DNA of 64,000 nt from Hydrogenispora ethanolica (GTDB lineage Bacteria; Bacillota; UBA4882; UBA8346), in assembly GCF_004340685.1 (NCBI RefSeq), contig NZ_SLUN01000006.1, forward strand, positions 1 through 64,000, in the 5' to 3' direction. The notes under the pieces were generated by a model. That model saw only the letters and a list, made by a program, of their open reading frames with translations, ran no database searches and was not told the origin of the DNA. Position numbers and translations under genes: made by a program. Within the stretch, counting starts at the first letter, position 1. Every line of letters starts with the position of its first letter. Below, piece by piece: positions 44,812 to 53,574 of the stretch.

Positions 44812-46065
44812 ATGCTTGAGAAAGACACGGACTTGGTAGTGATCGGGGCCGGGCCGGCCGGCCTGGCCGCCGCGTTGGCCGCCGCCGAAGCCGGCGTCGG
44901 CGAGGTGATTCTGATCGACCGGCTGGAGGAGCCGGGCGGCATTTTACAGCAGTGTATCCACAATGGTTTTGGATTGCGCTATTTTGGGGAGGAGTTGACC
45001 GGCCCGGAGTACGCCTGGCGTTTTATCGAACCGTTGGCCCAGTATCCCCAGATTCAGTTAAAGACCGGCACCATGGTCATTGAGTTGACCGCTGACCGCC
45101 GGGTGGTGGCGATCAACCCCCGGGACGGACTGGTAGTCTATCGTGCTAAGGCTGTGATCCTGGCGATGGGTTGCCGGGAGCGGCCGCGCGGCGCCATCAA
45201 TATCCCGGGCTCCCGGCCGGCCGGAATCTTTACCGCCGGAACCGTGCAACGCCTGATGAATATCGAAGGACTGCTCCCGGGCAAAACGGCGGTGATCCTC
45301 GGCTCCGGGGACATCGGGCTGATCATGGCGCGCCGGCTGACCCTGGAGGGGGTCAAGGTCCGGGCGGTGTTGGAACTGTTGCCCTACTCCAGCGGGCTGC
45401 AACGGAATATCGTCCAATGTTTGGACGATTACCAGATCCCGCTGTATCTGAGCCATACCGTGACCCGGATCCGCGGCGAACAGCGGGTCAGCGCGGTCGA
45501 AGTCGCGCCGGTGGACGACCGGCTCCAGCCCCTCAGTGACCAGCGCTTTGCGATCGATTGCGACACCTTGGTGCTGTCGGTGGGGCTGGTTCCCGAGAAC
45601 GAACTGTCGGTGAACGCCGGAGTACAGTTGGATCCGGCCACCGGCGGGCCGCTGGTCGACTCCAATTACCAGACCAATCTCCCCGGGATCTTCGCCTGCG
45701 GCAACGTGGTTCATGTGCACGACCTGGTCGACGACGTCACCGAGGAGAGCCGGATGGCGGGCGGCGCGGCTGCCCTGTATATCCGGGGCCAATTGGCCAA
45801 GGTCACGATGATCCGGGTGAGCGGCGGCCGGAATGTCCGCTCGGTGGTGCCGCAACAGATCGCGCCGGACCGGCCGACCACTCTGTACGTGCGCGCCCGT
45901 TTTCCCGAGCGGAACCGGATCTTGCGCGTCGCGGACAACGACCGGACCAAACTCCCGGTGGTGGCCCCCGGCGAAACGATCCGTTATACTCTGACCCCCA
46001 AGGAACTCCAGGAATACCGGGAGGATCTCTCAATCAGCATTGAAGGAGGGGCGAGTCATGCCTGA
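44812..46065 (+). CDS. GlpB-like FAD/NAD(P)-binding oxidoreductase
   Basis: A 417-residue pyridine-nucleotide-disulfide-type flavoprotein. FAD motif DLVVIGAGPAGLAAAL is N-terminal; a second Rossmann motif KTAVILGSGDIGLIMARRL binds NAD(P); GIFACGNVVHVHDLVDD is the second FAD contact. Redox-active CxxC is absent, but GGILQQCIHNGFGL is a conserved family loop. It is encoded with GlpA- and DUF1667-type proteins in many Bacillota and probably carries electrons from the GlpA-like subunit. ATG 44812 lies 13 bp after GAGGAGGCG. Its last 8 bp overlap the DUF1667 gene. Confidence 0.87.
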   Translation: MLEKDTDLVVIGAGPAGLAAALAAAEAGVGEVILIDRLEEPGGILQQCIHNGFGLRYFGEELTGPEYAWRFIEPLAQYPQIQLKTGTMVIELTADRRVVAINPRDGLVVYRAKAVILAMGCRERPRGAINIPGSRPAGIFTAGTVQRLMNIEGLLPGKTAVILGSGDIGLIMARRLTLEGVKVRAVLELLPYSSGLQRNIVQCLDDYQIPLYLSHTVTRIRGEQRVSAVEVAPVDDRLQPLSDQRFAIDCDTLVLSVGLVPENELSVNAGVQLDPATGGPLVDSNYQTNLPGIFACGNVVHVHDLVDDVTEESRMAGGAAALYIRGQLAKVTMIRVSGGRNVRSVVPQQIAPDRPTTLYVRARFPERNRILRVADNDRTKLPVVAPGETIRYTLTPKELQEYREDLSISIEGGASHA

Positions 46066-46402
46066 GATGACCTGCATTGTTTGCCCGGTGGGCTGCCGGA
46101 TGACGGTCAAGGTGACCGGCACTGCGGTAGAGGTGACCGGCAACGGTTGCCGCCGGGGCCTTGAATATGCCCGGCAGGAAGCCATCGCGCCGCAGCGGGT
46201 TCTGACCGCCGTGGTCGCGGTGGCCGGGGCGGAACAACCCTTGCCGGTGAAGACGGCGCGGCCGATTCCCAAGGAGAAACTGTTCGCGGCCATGGCGGAG
46301 GTCAAAACATTGCGGCCGCAGCCGCCGATCCGCATCGGCCAGGTGTTGAAGGAGGACTTGGCGGGAACCGGGGTAGCCCTGGTGGCGGCCAAGAATTTTT
46401 AA
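46058..46402 (+). CDS. DUF1667 protein, Cys-rich partner of glycerol-3-phosphate oxidation
   Basis: A 114-residue soluble DUF1667 protein. The N terminus MPEMTCIVCPVGCRM followed by GNGCRRG gives four closely set Cys (CxxCxxxC...C), likely an Fe-S or metal site. The rest (ALTA-type VLTAVVAVAGAEQPLPVKT and RPQPPIRIGQVL) matches the family. Its biochemical role is not established; linkage to GlpA/GlpB-like proteins suggests it completes the electron-transfer complex. ATG 46058 follows GAAGGAGG and overlaps the upstream gene, so translation is coupled. Last gene of the glp unit. Confidence 0.88.
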   Translation: MPEMTCIVCPVGCRMTVKVTGTAVEVTGNGCRRGLEYARQEAIAPQRVLTAVVAVAGAEQPLPVKTARPIPKEKLFAAMAEVKTLRPQPPIRIGQVLKEDLAGTGVALVAAKNF

Positions 46403-46744
46403 CTTTTTGCCGGCGCCAGCGACGGGAAAAGAGCGGCTTTTGAGATTGCGCCGCGGACATCGGGTTCGCGGCGGAAGCGTTTCCTAACGTTAAATTTAGC
46501 TCCGATCGCGAGAATGGGTTTAACAAAAGAAATTGGTTATGATAAAATTATTTAGTTAAACTGTAGTTAGACAAGTTCGAATCAATGATTTCAATCCCAT
46601 TTTTCGGCTGTTCCTGCCGGACTGGAAATGCCTGAAGGAAAATGGGTCGAACTGATGAATCGCGAAAGCTGTTAAACGGAACCGATGAGACCGATCTTTC
46701 GTTTCACTTCGATAGTTTGGGCCGTCGAGAGGAGCTAATCCAAT
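46403..46744. other. intergenic region without a gene
   Basis: No gene, tRNA or repeat is recognisable. There is no strong terminator after the glp operon in this stretch, and an AT-rich segment near 46525-46565 (including TTATGATAAAATTATT) may carry the promoter of the ABC exporter downstream. Confidence 0.4.
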
Positions 46745-48886
46745 TTGAAATTTCACCGCATCATCCGTTATTTATTGCCCTTTAAAAGTCGTCTGGCAGT
46801 CGTGGTGCTGGTCTCGATCATCGTATCCGGCCTGACTTTGGCCGACGCCTGGTTGATGGGGCGCTTGACCGACGCCATCTTCTACCGCACCCGGGGGCTT
46901 CCGCTCAGCATCACTTGGCAAAAGAAGAACGCCGGCGACTACAAGGAATTCACCGTCATTTTGACCAAACAAGCGCCCTGGAGCGCGGCGGAACGCCGCA
47001 AGCTCTTGGAGCGGGAGGAGAAATACGGGGTTCAGGTCGTCTCCAGCAAGCTGGAGGGCGCCTCCGTCACCGAACGGATCCGGGTCCCCAAGAACATCGC
47101 CGGCGACCCCGTCCAGATGGTGGACGAGCTGCAAGCGCATCTGCGGCCGGATTTCGGGCCGCTGCGCGCCTATATCGTGGTCGAAACGAACGCGGCGGCC
47201 GCCAAAAGCCAAGGCCTGACCCTTCTGCCGCAGTTTTATACGATCTATATCATCCCGGTCGTCATTATCCTGGTCTATGTGTTATCGGGGATCTTCAAGT
47301 ATGCCCAGGGCTACTTGCTGGGCTCGGTCAGCCAGCGGATCCTGATGCGGTTGCGCAATGAGATCTACGAGAACCTGCAGAATCTGTCCATCAGTTATTT
47401 CGAACGCCATCAAACGGGACAGACCGGCCAGCTGATCTCCAGGATCATCAATGACATCGACGCCATCTACTTCCTGTTCGCCTCGGGCATTATCCAAATG
47501 CTGCTCGAGCCGCTGGTGGTGATCATGGGCTTTATCTGGGGACTGATTCTGAATTGGAAACTGATCCTGCTGTTCTTCCTGGTGGTTCCGCTCTTGGCGC
47601 TGCCTGTCAATTACCTCAGCCGCTTGTTGCGGAAGGTGAATATCAATATCATGAACAAGGTCGCCGACATCACCGGGGTTCTGGAGGAGACCCTGAGCGG
47701 CATCCGGGTCATCAAGGCCTTTGGCATGGAAGAATACGAGGTCCAGCGGTTCAAAAGGGAAACCCGTTCCAGCTATGATGCGGCGATGCGCGGCATCCGG
47801 GTCAGCAATGCGCTGTCGCCGATCATTGACTTTATGATCTCCATCGGGCTGGCGATCTTCCTGACCTACGCCGGCACGCAGGTTCTGGGCGAAAAACTGA
47901 CTCCCGGCGAATTTTTCACCTTTTCCTTTCTAATCAGCCTGATGGCCAGTCCGATCCGCAAGATCAGCAGCGTGTATTCGAATATCCCGCGCGCCCTGGC
48001 CGCGGCGGAACGGATCTTTGAGATCATCGATCAACAGTCGGAAGTGGTCGAGGCGGAGCACCCCATCGACCTGCCGGATATCCGGGGGGCCGTCCGTTTC
48101 GAGAATGTCAGCTTCGGCTACGATCCCGAATCCCTGGTGCTACGGGATATCGATCTGGAGGTCCGGCCCGGCGAGGTCATCGCCTTCGTGGGCCCCAGCG
48201 GCGCCGGGAAAACCACCATGGTCAATCTGATCGCCCGGTTTTACGATCCGGTGGCCGGTAAGGTTTTGATCGACGGCCAGGACCTCAAGGAGTTAAAATT
48301 GGACAGCTTCCGCCGGCAAATGGGGATCGTGCCGCAGGAGACCATTCTTTTCCGGGGCACGATCGCCGAGAATATCGGCTACGGAAGGATCGGCGCCTCG
48401 CCCGAGGAGATCGAGGCGGCGGCCCGGGCGGCCAATGTCGCCGAATTCGTCCAGCAGTTGCCGGAGGGGTACCAGACCCGGGTCGGCTCGCGGGGAGCGA
48501 CCCTCTCCGGCGGGCAACGGCAACGGGTGGCCATCGCCCGGGCCCTCTTGCGCGATCCGCGGATCCTGATTCTGGACGAAGCCACCTCCGCCTTGGACAC
48601 CCAATCCGAGGTGCTGGTGCAGGAGGCCTTGCAGCGTTTGATGAAGGACCGGACCTGCTTCGTGATTGCGCACCGCTTATCGACGATCCGCAGCGCGGAC
48701 CGGATCGTGGTGTTGGAGAAGGGCAAAATCGTCGAGATAGGGACCCACGACGAATTGCTGGCGCGGGGCGGTCTCTACGCCAAGCTGTATTATACGCAGT
48801 TCCGGTCGCAAAAGACCGGTGGGGAGCGAGAAGAGGAGGAAGAGGGGCTGCCCGGAGCGTGGGGAGAGCCGTCGCTCGACCAGTAA
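46745..48886 (+). CDS. ABC exporter half-transporter with an inserted extracytoplasmic segment
   Basis: A 713-residue TMD-NBD protein. TM1 (RLAVVVLVSIIVSGLTLADAW) is followed not by the usual short loop but by about 110 hydrophilic residues before TM2 (IYIIPVVIILVYVLSGI). This segment includes YKEFTVILTKQAPWS and is presumably outside the membrane. The rest follows MsbA-type exporters: coupling regions, then Walker A GPSGAGKTT, signature LSGGQRQR, Walker B ILILDEATSALD and AHRLST. The C terminus has a Glu-rich tail. TTG 46745 follows GAGGAG. The substrate is unknown; the M23 peptidase gene follows directly, so a wall-related role is possible. Confidence 0.87.
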   Translation: MKFHRIIRYLLPFKSRLAVVVLVSIIVSGLTLADAWLMGRLTDAIFYRTRGLPLSITWQKKNAGDYKEFTVILTKQAPWSAAERRKLLEREEKYGVQVVSSKLEGASVTERIRVPKNIAGDPVQMVDELQAHLRPDFGPLRAYIVVETNAAAAKSQGLTLLPQFYTIYIIPVVIILVYVLSGIFKYAQGYLLGSVSQRILMRLRNEIYENLQNLSISYFERHQTGQTGQLISRIINDIDAIYFLFASGIIQMLLEPLVVIMGFIWGLILNWKLILLFFLVVPLLALPVNYLSRLLRKVNINIMNKVADITGVLEETLSGIRVIKAFGMEEYEVQRFKRETRSSYDAAMRGIRVSNALSPIIDFMISIGLAIFLTYAGTQVLGEKLTPGEFFTFSFLISLMASPIRKISSVYSNIPRALAAAERIFEIIDQQSEVVEAEHPIDLPDIRGAVRFENVSFGYDPESLVLRDIDLEVRPGEVIAFVGPSGAGKTTMVNLIARFYDPVAGKVLIDGQDLKELKLDSFRRQMGIVPQETILFRGTIAENIGYGRIGASPEEIEAAARAANVAEFVQQLPEGYQTRVGSRGATLSGGQRQRVAIARALLRDPRILILDEATSALDTQSEVLVQEALQRLMKDRTCFVIAHRLSTIRSADRIVVLEKGKIVEIGTHDELLARGGLYAKLYYTQFRSQKTGGEREEEEEGLPGAWGEPSLDQ

Positions 48887-48938
48887 ATGCCAGAGAAGTT
48901 TCAAATAATGCTAAAGGAAGCACCCCGATTATGTCGAA

Positions 48939-48966
48939 GATCCCTATGTCAGGGGGTCTTTTTTTT
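48939..48966 (+). terminator. hairpin with T8 overlapping the M23 gene start
   Basis: GATCCCT-ATGTC-AGGGGGTC (one bulged G) followed by eight T. The 3' arm contains AGGGGG, the only plausible Shine-Dalgarno for the next gene, and the T-run leads straight into its TTG start. It may be an attenuator as well as a terminator. Confidence 0.6.
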
Positions 48967-50134
48967 GCTGAAAACCATCCGCAAGGTCACTCTGCTGTTA
49001 TTGATCGTGAGTTTCAGCGCGGCGGCGCTGCCTTCGCGCGTTTGGGGGGCGGAAACCAGCCGTCAGCGCGAGTTGAAACAACTCATTCAGAAGACCCAGA
49101 CCGAGATCGTCAACAAGAAAAAGAAAGAACGCTCCGTGATGAGCAATCTTTTCACCCACCAACAGAATCTGGAGCAGGTGAAGCAGAATTACCGCCAGGT
49201 TCAGACGCAGCTTTCCCAGGTTCAGAATCAATATGAACTGTCCAAACGGCAACTGGCCGGATTGCAGCAGAATGTGAAGCAGCTGGAACAGGACCGCGAC
49301 GAGCGGCAAGCCCAGTTGAACCGGAGACTGGTGGCGATGTACAAATACGGCCCCCAAAACTACCTGCGAATTCTCCTGGAGGCGCGGGACTTCGCCGACC
49401 TGCTGTCCAGGTTTTCGATGTTTGCCTATATCGTCCGGAATGACCTGTCCGCCCTCGACCGGCTGGAATCCGCCAAAGCGGCGGTTCAGAAAGAACAGCG
49501 GCGGGTCGAGACCAAAACGGTGCAGGTGGCGAAGGAGTTTCAACAGGTCACCACGCTAAAAGAGCAAGTATCCCAGAAACAGCAGGAGATCGCCGCCAAG
49601 GTTGACTCCACCAAGGAAGAGCTGCAGAAGATCCAGGCGGACCGGGCGCGGCTGGAAAAGGCGCTGGCGGAGTATGAAGCGACCTCGCGGCAGATCGAGG
49701 AACAGATCCGCCGCCAGCAGCAGCGGAGCACCGGCGGAACGCTGGGCAGCGGCAAATTCATCTGGCCGGCGCGGGGCCGAATCTCCGACATCTTCGGCTG
49801 GCGTTACCATCCCATCTTAAAAACCAAGCGTTTTCATAATGGCGAAGATATTGCGGTGCCCACCGGCACGCCGGTCCATGCGGCGGACGGCGGAGTGGTG
49901 CTGGTCAGCGGCTGGCAGGGCGGTTACGGCTATTTTGTCGCCATCGATCACGGCAACGGCATCTCCACTTGTTACGGGCATAATTCGCGGCTCCTGGTCC
50001 GCGTCGGCCAGCGGGTCCAGCAGGGGGATGTGATCGCCTACTCCGGGAGCACCGGCCTGTCGACCGGCCCGCATATTCATTTTGAAGTCCGCGTCAAAGG
50101 CGTACCGGTCGATCCCCGGAAGTACCTGCCCTGA
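48965..50134 (+). CDS. secreted coiled-coil M23 peptidase (EnvC/murein hydrolase type)
   Basis: A 389-residue exported protein. From TTG 48965 it has an ideal signal peptide (MLKTIRKVTLLLLIVSFSAA), ending near VWGAE. A long coiled coil (about 30-250) follows, then a LytM/M23 domain with GWRYHPI, HNGEDIAV (zinc His and Asp), GYGYFVAIDHGNGI and GPHIHFEVR (HxH). All M23 zinc residues are present, so it should cut peptidoglycan crosslinks, not merely activate amidases. An ATG at 48887, joined to the ABC stop, would add 26 residues and lacks a ribosome site. Cotranscription with the ABC exporter recalls FtsEX-EnvC logic, by analogy only. Confidence 0.87.
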   Translation: MLKTIRKVTLLLLIVSFSAAALPSRVWGAETSRQRELKQLIQKTQTEIVNKKKKERSVMSNLFTHQQNLEQVKQNYRQVQTQLSQVQNQYELSKRQLAGLQQNVKQLEQDRDERQAQLNRRLVAMYKYGPQNYLRILLEARDFADLLSRFSMFAYIVRNDLSALDRLESAKAAVQKEQRRVETKTVQVAKEFQQVTTLKEQVSQKQQEIAAKVDSTKEELQKIQADRARLEKALAEYEATSRQIEEQIRRQQQRSTGGTLGSGKFIWPARGRISDIFGWRYHPILKTKRFHNGEDIAVPTGTPVHAADGGVVLVSGWQGGYGYFVAIDHGNGISTCYGHNSRLLVRVGQRVQQGDVIAYSGSTGLSTGPHIHFEVRVKGVPVDPRKYLP

Positions 50135-50237
50135 GCCGTGGAAGCGTCCCATGGCTGCGATATTTCGGGTGGATACAGCCCGAAGAAAAGCGGGTCTGGA
50201 GAAACGGTTCCGGCCTGAAAAGAATCGACCCTGTCAT

Positions 50238-50266
50238 CGGCTCCGGCGGCTTTCCGGAGCCGCTTT
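50238..50266 (+). terminator. terminator after the M23 gene
   Basis: CGGCTCCGG pairs with CCGGAGCCG, loop about 7 nt, followed by CTTTT. It lies 100 bp past the stop, just before the tandem-repeat region. Confidence 0.8.
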
Positions 50267-50357
50267 TGCGCTGCGGGCTGCCGGACGCCGTGCCGGTCCG
50301 ACCCGGGGCTGCGGTCTCATGTCAGGTATGGTCTTTCGTCCAACTAGGATATTCATC

Positions 50358-50526
50358 ATCCTTGTTAGGATGAAAGCCATCCTTGTAAGGTATGCCGCGA
50401 TCCTTTCAAAGGATCCTTTGATCCTTGTAAGGTATGCCATGATCCTTGTTAGGGATGGTCTTCATCCTTGTAAGGGATCCCATGATCCTTTCATAGGATC
50501 TTCTGATCCTTTCTTCCCGAAAGATC
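50358..50526. repeat. 21-bp tandem array, ATCCTTGTAAGG family
   Basis: Units start ATCCTT at 50358, 50379, 50400, 50421, 50442, 50464, 50485 and 50506, i.e. a 21-bp period with a single one-base insertion. The core CCTTGTAAGG or CCTTTCAAAGG is itself a dyad in most units. Degenerate flanking units extend to both sides. No convincing protein is encoded. Confidence 0.88.
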
Positions 50527-50544
50527 ATCCTAGCATCCCGGAGC

Positions 50545-50712
50545 CTTCGGGAACCATCCCGGAGGCTCCGGGATCAAGGACCGAACCTTCGGGATGGTTC
50601 CACAAACCTTCGGGAAAGAGGACGAAGGCTTCGGGAAGCATCGACAAGCCTTGAGGAAGCTTCCCCAAACCTCCGGGAAGCTGCCCCGAGGCTTCGGGAA
50701 ACCCGGACCGCC
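50545..50712. repeat. 21-bp tandem array, CCTTCGGGAA family
   Basis: The core CTTCGGG (or CTCCGGG, CTTGAGG) recurs at 50545, 50566, 50587, 50608, 50629, 50650, 50671 and 50692 with an exact 21-bp period. It adjoins the ATCCTTGTAAGG array but has an unrelated unit. The unit sequence permits short stem-loops such as CCTTCGGG. It lies between the M23 gene and the LysR gene. Confidence 0.88.
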
Positions 50713-50817
50713 TTCGAGTCCGGAAAAAGTGCTCCCGATGATTCAATTTCTTAAGGGCCCGGCTTTTTGAAGATCGGGTTTCACCGGAGGGATGCCGCAG
50801 CGGAACGGGATAAAAAG

Positions 50818-50848
50818 ACGAATCGGCCCATTGCTGGACCGATTCGCT
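50818..50848. terminator. possible hairpin downstream of the LysR gene
   Basis: GAATCGG and CCGATTC (12-nt loop) form an inverted repeat about 165 bp past the minus-strand LysR stop. No T-run on that strand, so it is only a candidate. Confidence 0.3.
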
Positions 50849-51011
50849 GGGAAATTATTTGAAGAGGCCGGCAGCTTCATCCGAACAGGTACTCGCTTGG
50901 CGAGGCAAGTGAGCAGTCACCCTGGGGGTGAAGCTGTGATCCGCGTGCGGCGGGTCATACCGCTCGTCGCTGCCGGTCTCTCGTTCATTAGTATGGCCGG
51001 GGCGGGGACGA

Positions 51012-51908
51012 TTATTCAGCCGGATCCTGCCAATTTTCTCCAAGCACCTGGCGGAGAAAAGCCCGGACCGGCCAGGTCAGGTATTTGTCGCGGCGGTAGA
51101 TCAGATCGGTCTGACGGACCATGGGCCGCCAGCCGGCGATGGTAATCCGGCGCAGTTTTTGCAATTGCAGCTCTTCCCGCACCGCCACCTCGGGCAGGAA
51201 GGCCAGGCCCAAGCCGCTCTGGACCAGGCGGATGATGGCCTCCATGCTTTCTAGTTCCAGGGCGACCTGGGGTTTGAAGCCGTAGGACTGAAACTGGGTC
51301 TCCAGAAAACGGCGGAATCCGGAACCGGAACGGAAGAGGACCAGCGGCTCGGACTGGAGCGCCTCGGCGCTCAGGGATTCCGGGTACCCGGTGGGGCCGA
51401 CCAGCCAGATCGGATCCTCGAAGATGGGAATGACCGTGAGAAACTGGAGCAGCGGCGCTTTGGGCCGGGTTGTGACCAGCCCCAGGTCGATGGAGTTCTC
51501 ATAGACCAATTTGGTCACCAGCTCCGAGTCTCCGTTGCGGATCCGCAGCTCGATCCGGGGATAACTTTGGTGGAATTGTTGCAGAATAAGCGGTAACCGG
51601 AAGATGGTGTTGGTGGTCCCCGCGCCGATGGCCAGCCGGCCGCGGCTGGTGGAAAACTGGCGCATGGTCTCCCGGGCCGTCTCGGTCAGATTCAGGATCT
51701 GTTGGGCAAAGCCGTAAAAGACCTCGCCGGCCGGAGTCAGCGCCACGGTGCGCCCCAGCCGCTCGATGAGCAGCTCGCCCAGTTCCTCCTCGAGCCGCTT
51801 GATCTGCACCGTCAGCGCCGGCTGAGTCAGGTGGAGTTCCGCGGCGGCCTTGGAGAAGCTTTTGTATTCGGCGATCATCCGGAAGGATCGTAATTGCTGA
51901 AGTTCCAT
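51012..51908 (-). CDS. LysR family transcriptional regulator
   Basis: A 298-residue LysR-type regulator. The N-terminal winged helix (MELQQLRSFRMIAEYKSFSK then AAAELHLTQPALTVQIKRLEEELG) is followed by a linker helix and a periplasmic-binding-type effector domain (GRLAIGAGTTNTIFRLPLIL and LGLVTTRP). It resembles the CysB/CbbR-type group, but no target metabolic gene is adjacent. It is divergent from purA across 174 bp that should hold its own operator. ATG 51908 follows GGGAG. Effector unknown. Confidence 0.9.
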   Translation of the reverse strand: MELQQLRSFRMIAEYKSFSKAAAELHLTQPALTVQIKRLEEELGELLIERLGRTVALTPAGEVFYGFAQQILNLTETARETMRQFSTSRGRLAIGAGTTNTIFRLPLILQQFHQSYPRIELRIRNGDSELVTKLVYENSIDLGLVTTRPKAPLLQFLTVIPIFEDPIWLVGPTGYPESLSAEALQSEPLVLFRSGSGFRRFLETQFQSYGFKPQVALELESMEAIIRLVQSGLGLAFLPEVAVREELQLQKLRRITIAGWRPMVRQTDLIYRRDKYLTWPVRAFLRQVLGENWQDPAE

Positions 51909-52082
51909 CCCGCTCTCCCCGTCCCATCGATAAATGGTATTTATGAAAAATATAAAATCTATTAAATTGTATTATACCATTCTTTGTGATAGGATCAAGG
52001 GGTGCGAGGCCGGCGGGCCGCCCGGGAACGGGGATCCGCCCCAATCGCTGAAAAGCCATCGAGTGGTGCGGGAGGTGCATCC

Positions 52083-53372
52083 ATGTCTACGGTAGTGGTA
52101 GTTGGTTTGCAATGGGGCGACGAAGGAAAGGGGAAGATCACCGATTTCCTGGCCAGCCAGGCCGATCTGGTCGCCCGTTATCAAGGCGGCAACAATGCCG
52201 GCCACACGGTCGTGGTTGGCGACGAGGAATTCAAACTGCATCTGGTTCCCTCGGGGATTCTCTATCCCGGGACCCAGTGCGTGCTCGGCAACGGCGTGGT
52301 GATCAACCCCGGCGTGTTATTGAAGGAATTAGCCGGTCTGAAGGACCGGGGCATCGATATATCCGGTTTGAAAATCAGCGACCGGGCCCACGTGATCATG
52401 CCGTACCATCCGGCCCTGGACCAATTGGACGAGGCCAGCCGGACCAAGGGCAAGATCGGGACGACGGGCCGGGGCATCGGCCCGGCCTATGTCGACAAGT
52501 ATGCCCGGTACGACGCGATCCGTATGGTCGATCTGTTGGACGAGGCGGAATTTACCGAACGCCTGACCGATGTTTTGGAAGTCAAAAATAAAACCCTGGA
52601 CCGGCTCTTCGGCCATCCCGGCTTTGAGACAAAGGCCATTCTCGATGAGTATCTCGGCTACGCGGAAGCGCTGCGGCCGATGGTCACCGACACCTCGGTG
52701 CTGATCAACCAGATGATCCGGAAGAACCGGAAAGTGCTGTTCGAAGGGGCGCAAGGCACCTTGCTGGACATTGATCACGGCACGTTCCCGTTCGTCAGTT
52801 CCTCATCGCCTTCGTCCGGCGGCGTCTGCGCCGGCACCGGCGTCGGTCCGACCCGCATCGGCAAAGTGGTCGGAGTGGTCAAGGCTTATTCGACCCGGGT
52901 GGGAGAGGGGCCTTTCCCCACCGAGCTGCCGGAGGATTTGGTATCGTTGCTCCGGGACGGCCGGGGCCGGGAGTATGGCGTCACCACCGGCCGGCCGCGC
53001 CGCTGCGGCTGGTTCGACGGCGTGATCGCCGAGTATTCGGTGCGGATCAACGGCGTGAACGCCTTGGTCGTCATGAAGCTTGACGTCCTGGATCAACTGG
53101 AGACGATCAAAATCTGCACCGGCTACCGCTATCGCAATAGCGTCATCAAAGAGTTCCCGGCCAGTCTGAAGGTGCTTGCCGAATGCACCCCGGTCTATCA
53201 GGAGTTGCCGGGCTGGCTCTGCGACACCACTCAGGCCAAGGAGCTGAATGATCTGCCGCCCAAGGCCCGCGATTATTTGAGCCACATTTCCGACCTGGCC
53301 CAGGCGCCGATCGCCATGGTCTCGGTGGGCTGGCGGCGCGATGAAACGATCATGATCGAGCCGGTTTGGTAA
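52083..53372 (+). CDS. purA: adenylosuccinate synthetase
   Basis: A 429-residue enzyme joining IMP and aspartate with GTP hydrolysis to make adenylosuccinate, the first step from IMP to AMP. GTP P-loop GLQWGDEGKGK is N-terminal; NNAGHTVVVGDEEFKLHLVPSG is the IMP/Mg loop; FEGAQGTLLDIDHGTFPFVSSS and TGRPRRCGWFD are classical blocks. ATG 52083 is preceded by GGGAGGTG. Length is normal. Single gene; the LysR regulator is divergent. Confidence 0.96.
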   Translation: MSTVVVVGLQWGDEGKGKITDFLASQADLVARYQGGNNAGHTVVVGDEEFKLHLVPSGILYPGTQCVLGNGVVINPGVLLKELAGLKDRGIDISGLKISDRAHVIMPYHPALDQLDEASRTKGKIGTTGRGIGPAYVDKYARYDAIRMVDLLDEAEFTERLTDVLEVKNKTLDRLFGHPGFETKAILDEYLGYAEALRPMVTDTSVLINQMIRKNRKVLFEGAQGTLLDIDHGTFPFVSSSSPSSGGVCAGTGVGPTRIGKVVGVVKAYSTRVGEGPFPTELPEDLVSLLRDGRGREYGVTTGRPRRCGWFDGVIAEYSVRINGVNALVVMKLDVLDQLETIKICTGYRYRNSVIKEFPASLKVLAECTPVYQELPGWLCDTTQAKELNDLPPKARDYLSHISDLAQAPIAMVSVGWRRDETIMIEPVW

Positions 53373-53409
53373 AAGCCGATTTGGCAAGGATTGTAAGTGA
53401 AAAGAGTGT

Positions 53410-53438
53410 TGACAGGCTATATAAAATGTTGTAATATA
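53410..53438 (+). promoter_or_regulatory. promoter of the tRNA-Lys/tRNA-Glu unit
   Basis: TTGACA (53410-53415) and TAATAT (53433-53438) are 17 bp apart, 38 bp upstream of tRNA-Lys. Confidence 0.85.
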
Positions 53439-53476
53439 TAAAAGCTGACTGATTTAACCGCCAGCAACAAGGAAAT

Positions 53477-53552
53477 GGGTCATTAGCTCAGGCGGTAGAG
53501 CACCTGACTTTTAATCAGGGTGTCCGGAGTTCGAGTCTCCGATGACCCACCA
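53477..53552 (+). tRNA. tRNA-Lys (TTT)
   Basis: A 76-nt cloverleaf including the encoded CCA. Acceptor GGGTCAT pairs with ATGACCC; the anticodon loop CTTTTAA between CCTGA and TCAGG gives anticodon TTT; the T loop is TTCGAGT. Confidence 0.97.
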
Positions 53553-53574
53553 TTTTTCAAATCCATTGCATAAC

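Noticed and set aside
50082-50654. Plus-strand protein across the 21-bp arrays
   Set aside because: It starts within the M23 gene in another frame and crosses its terminator.
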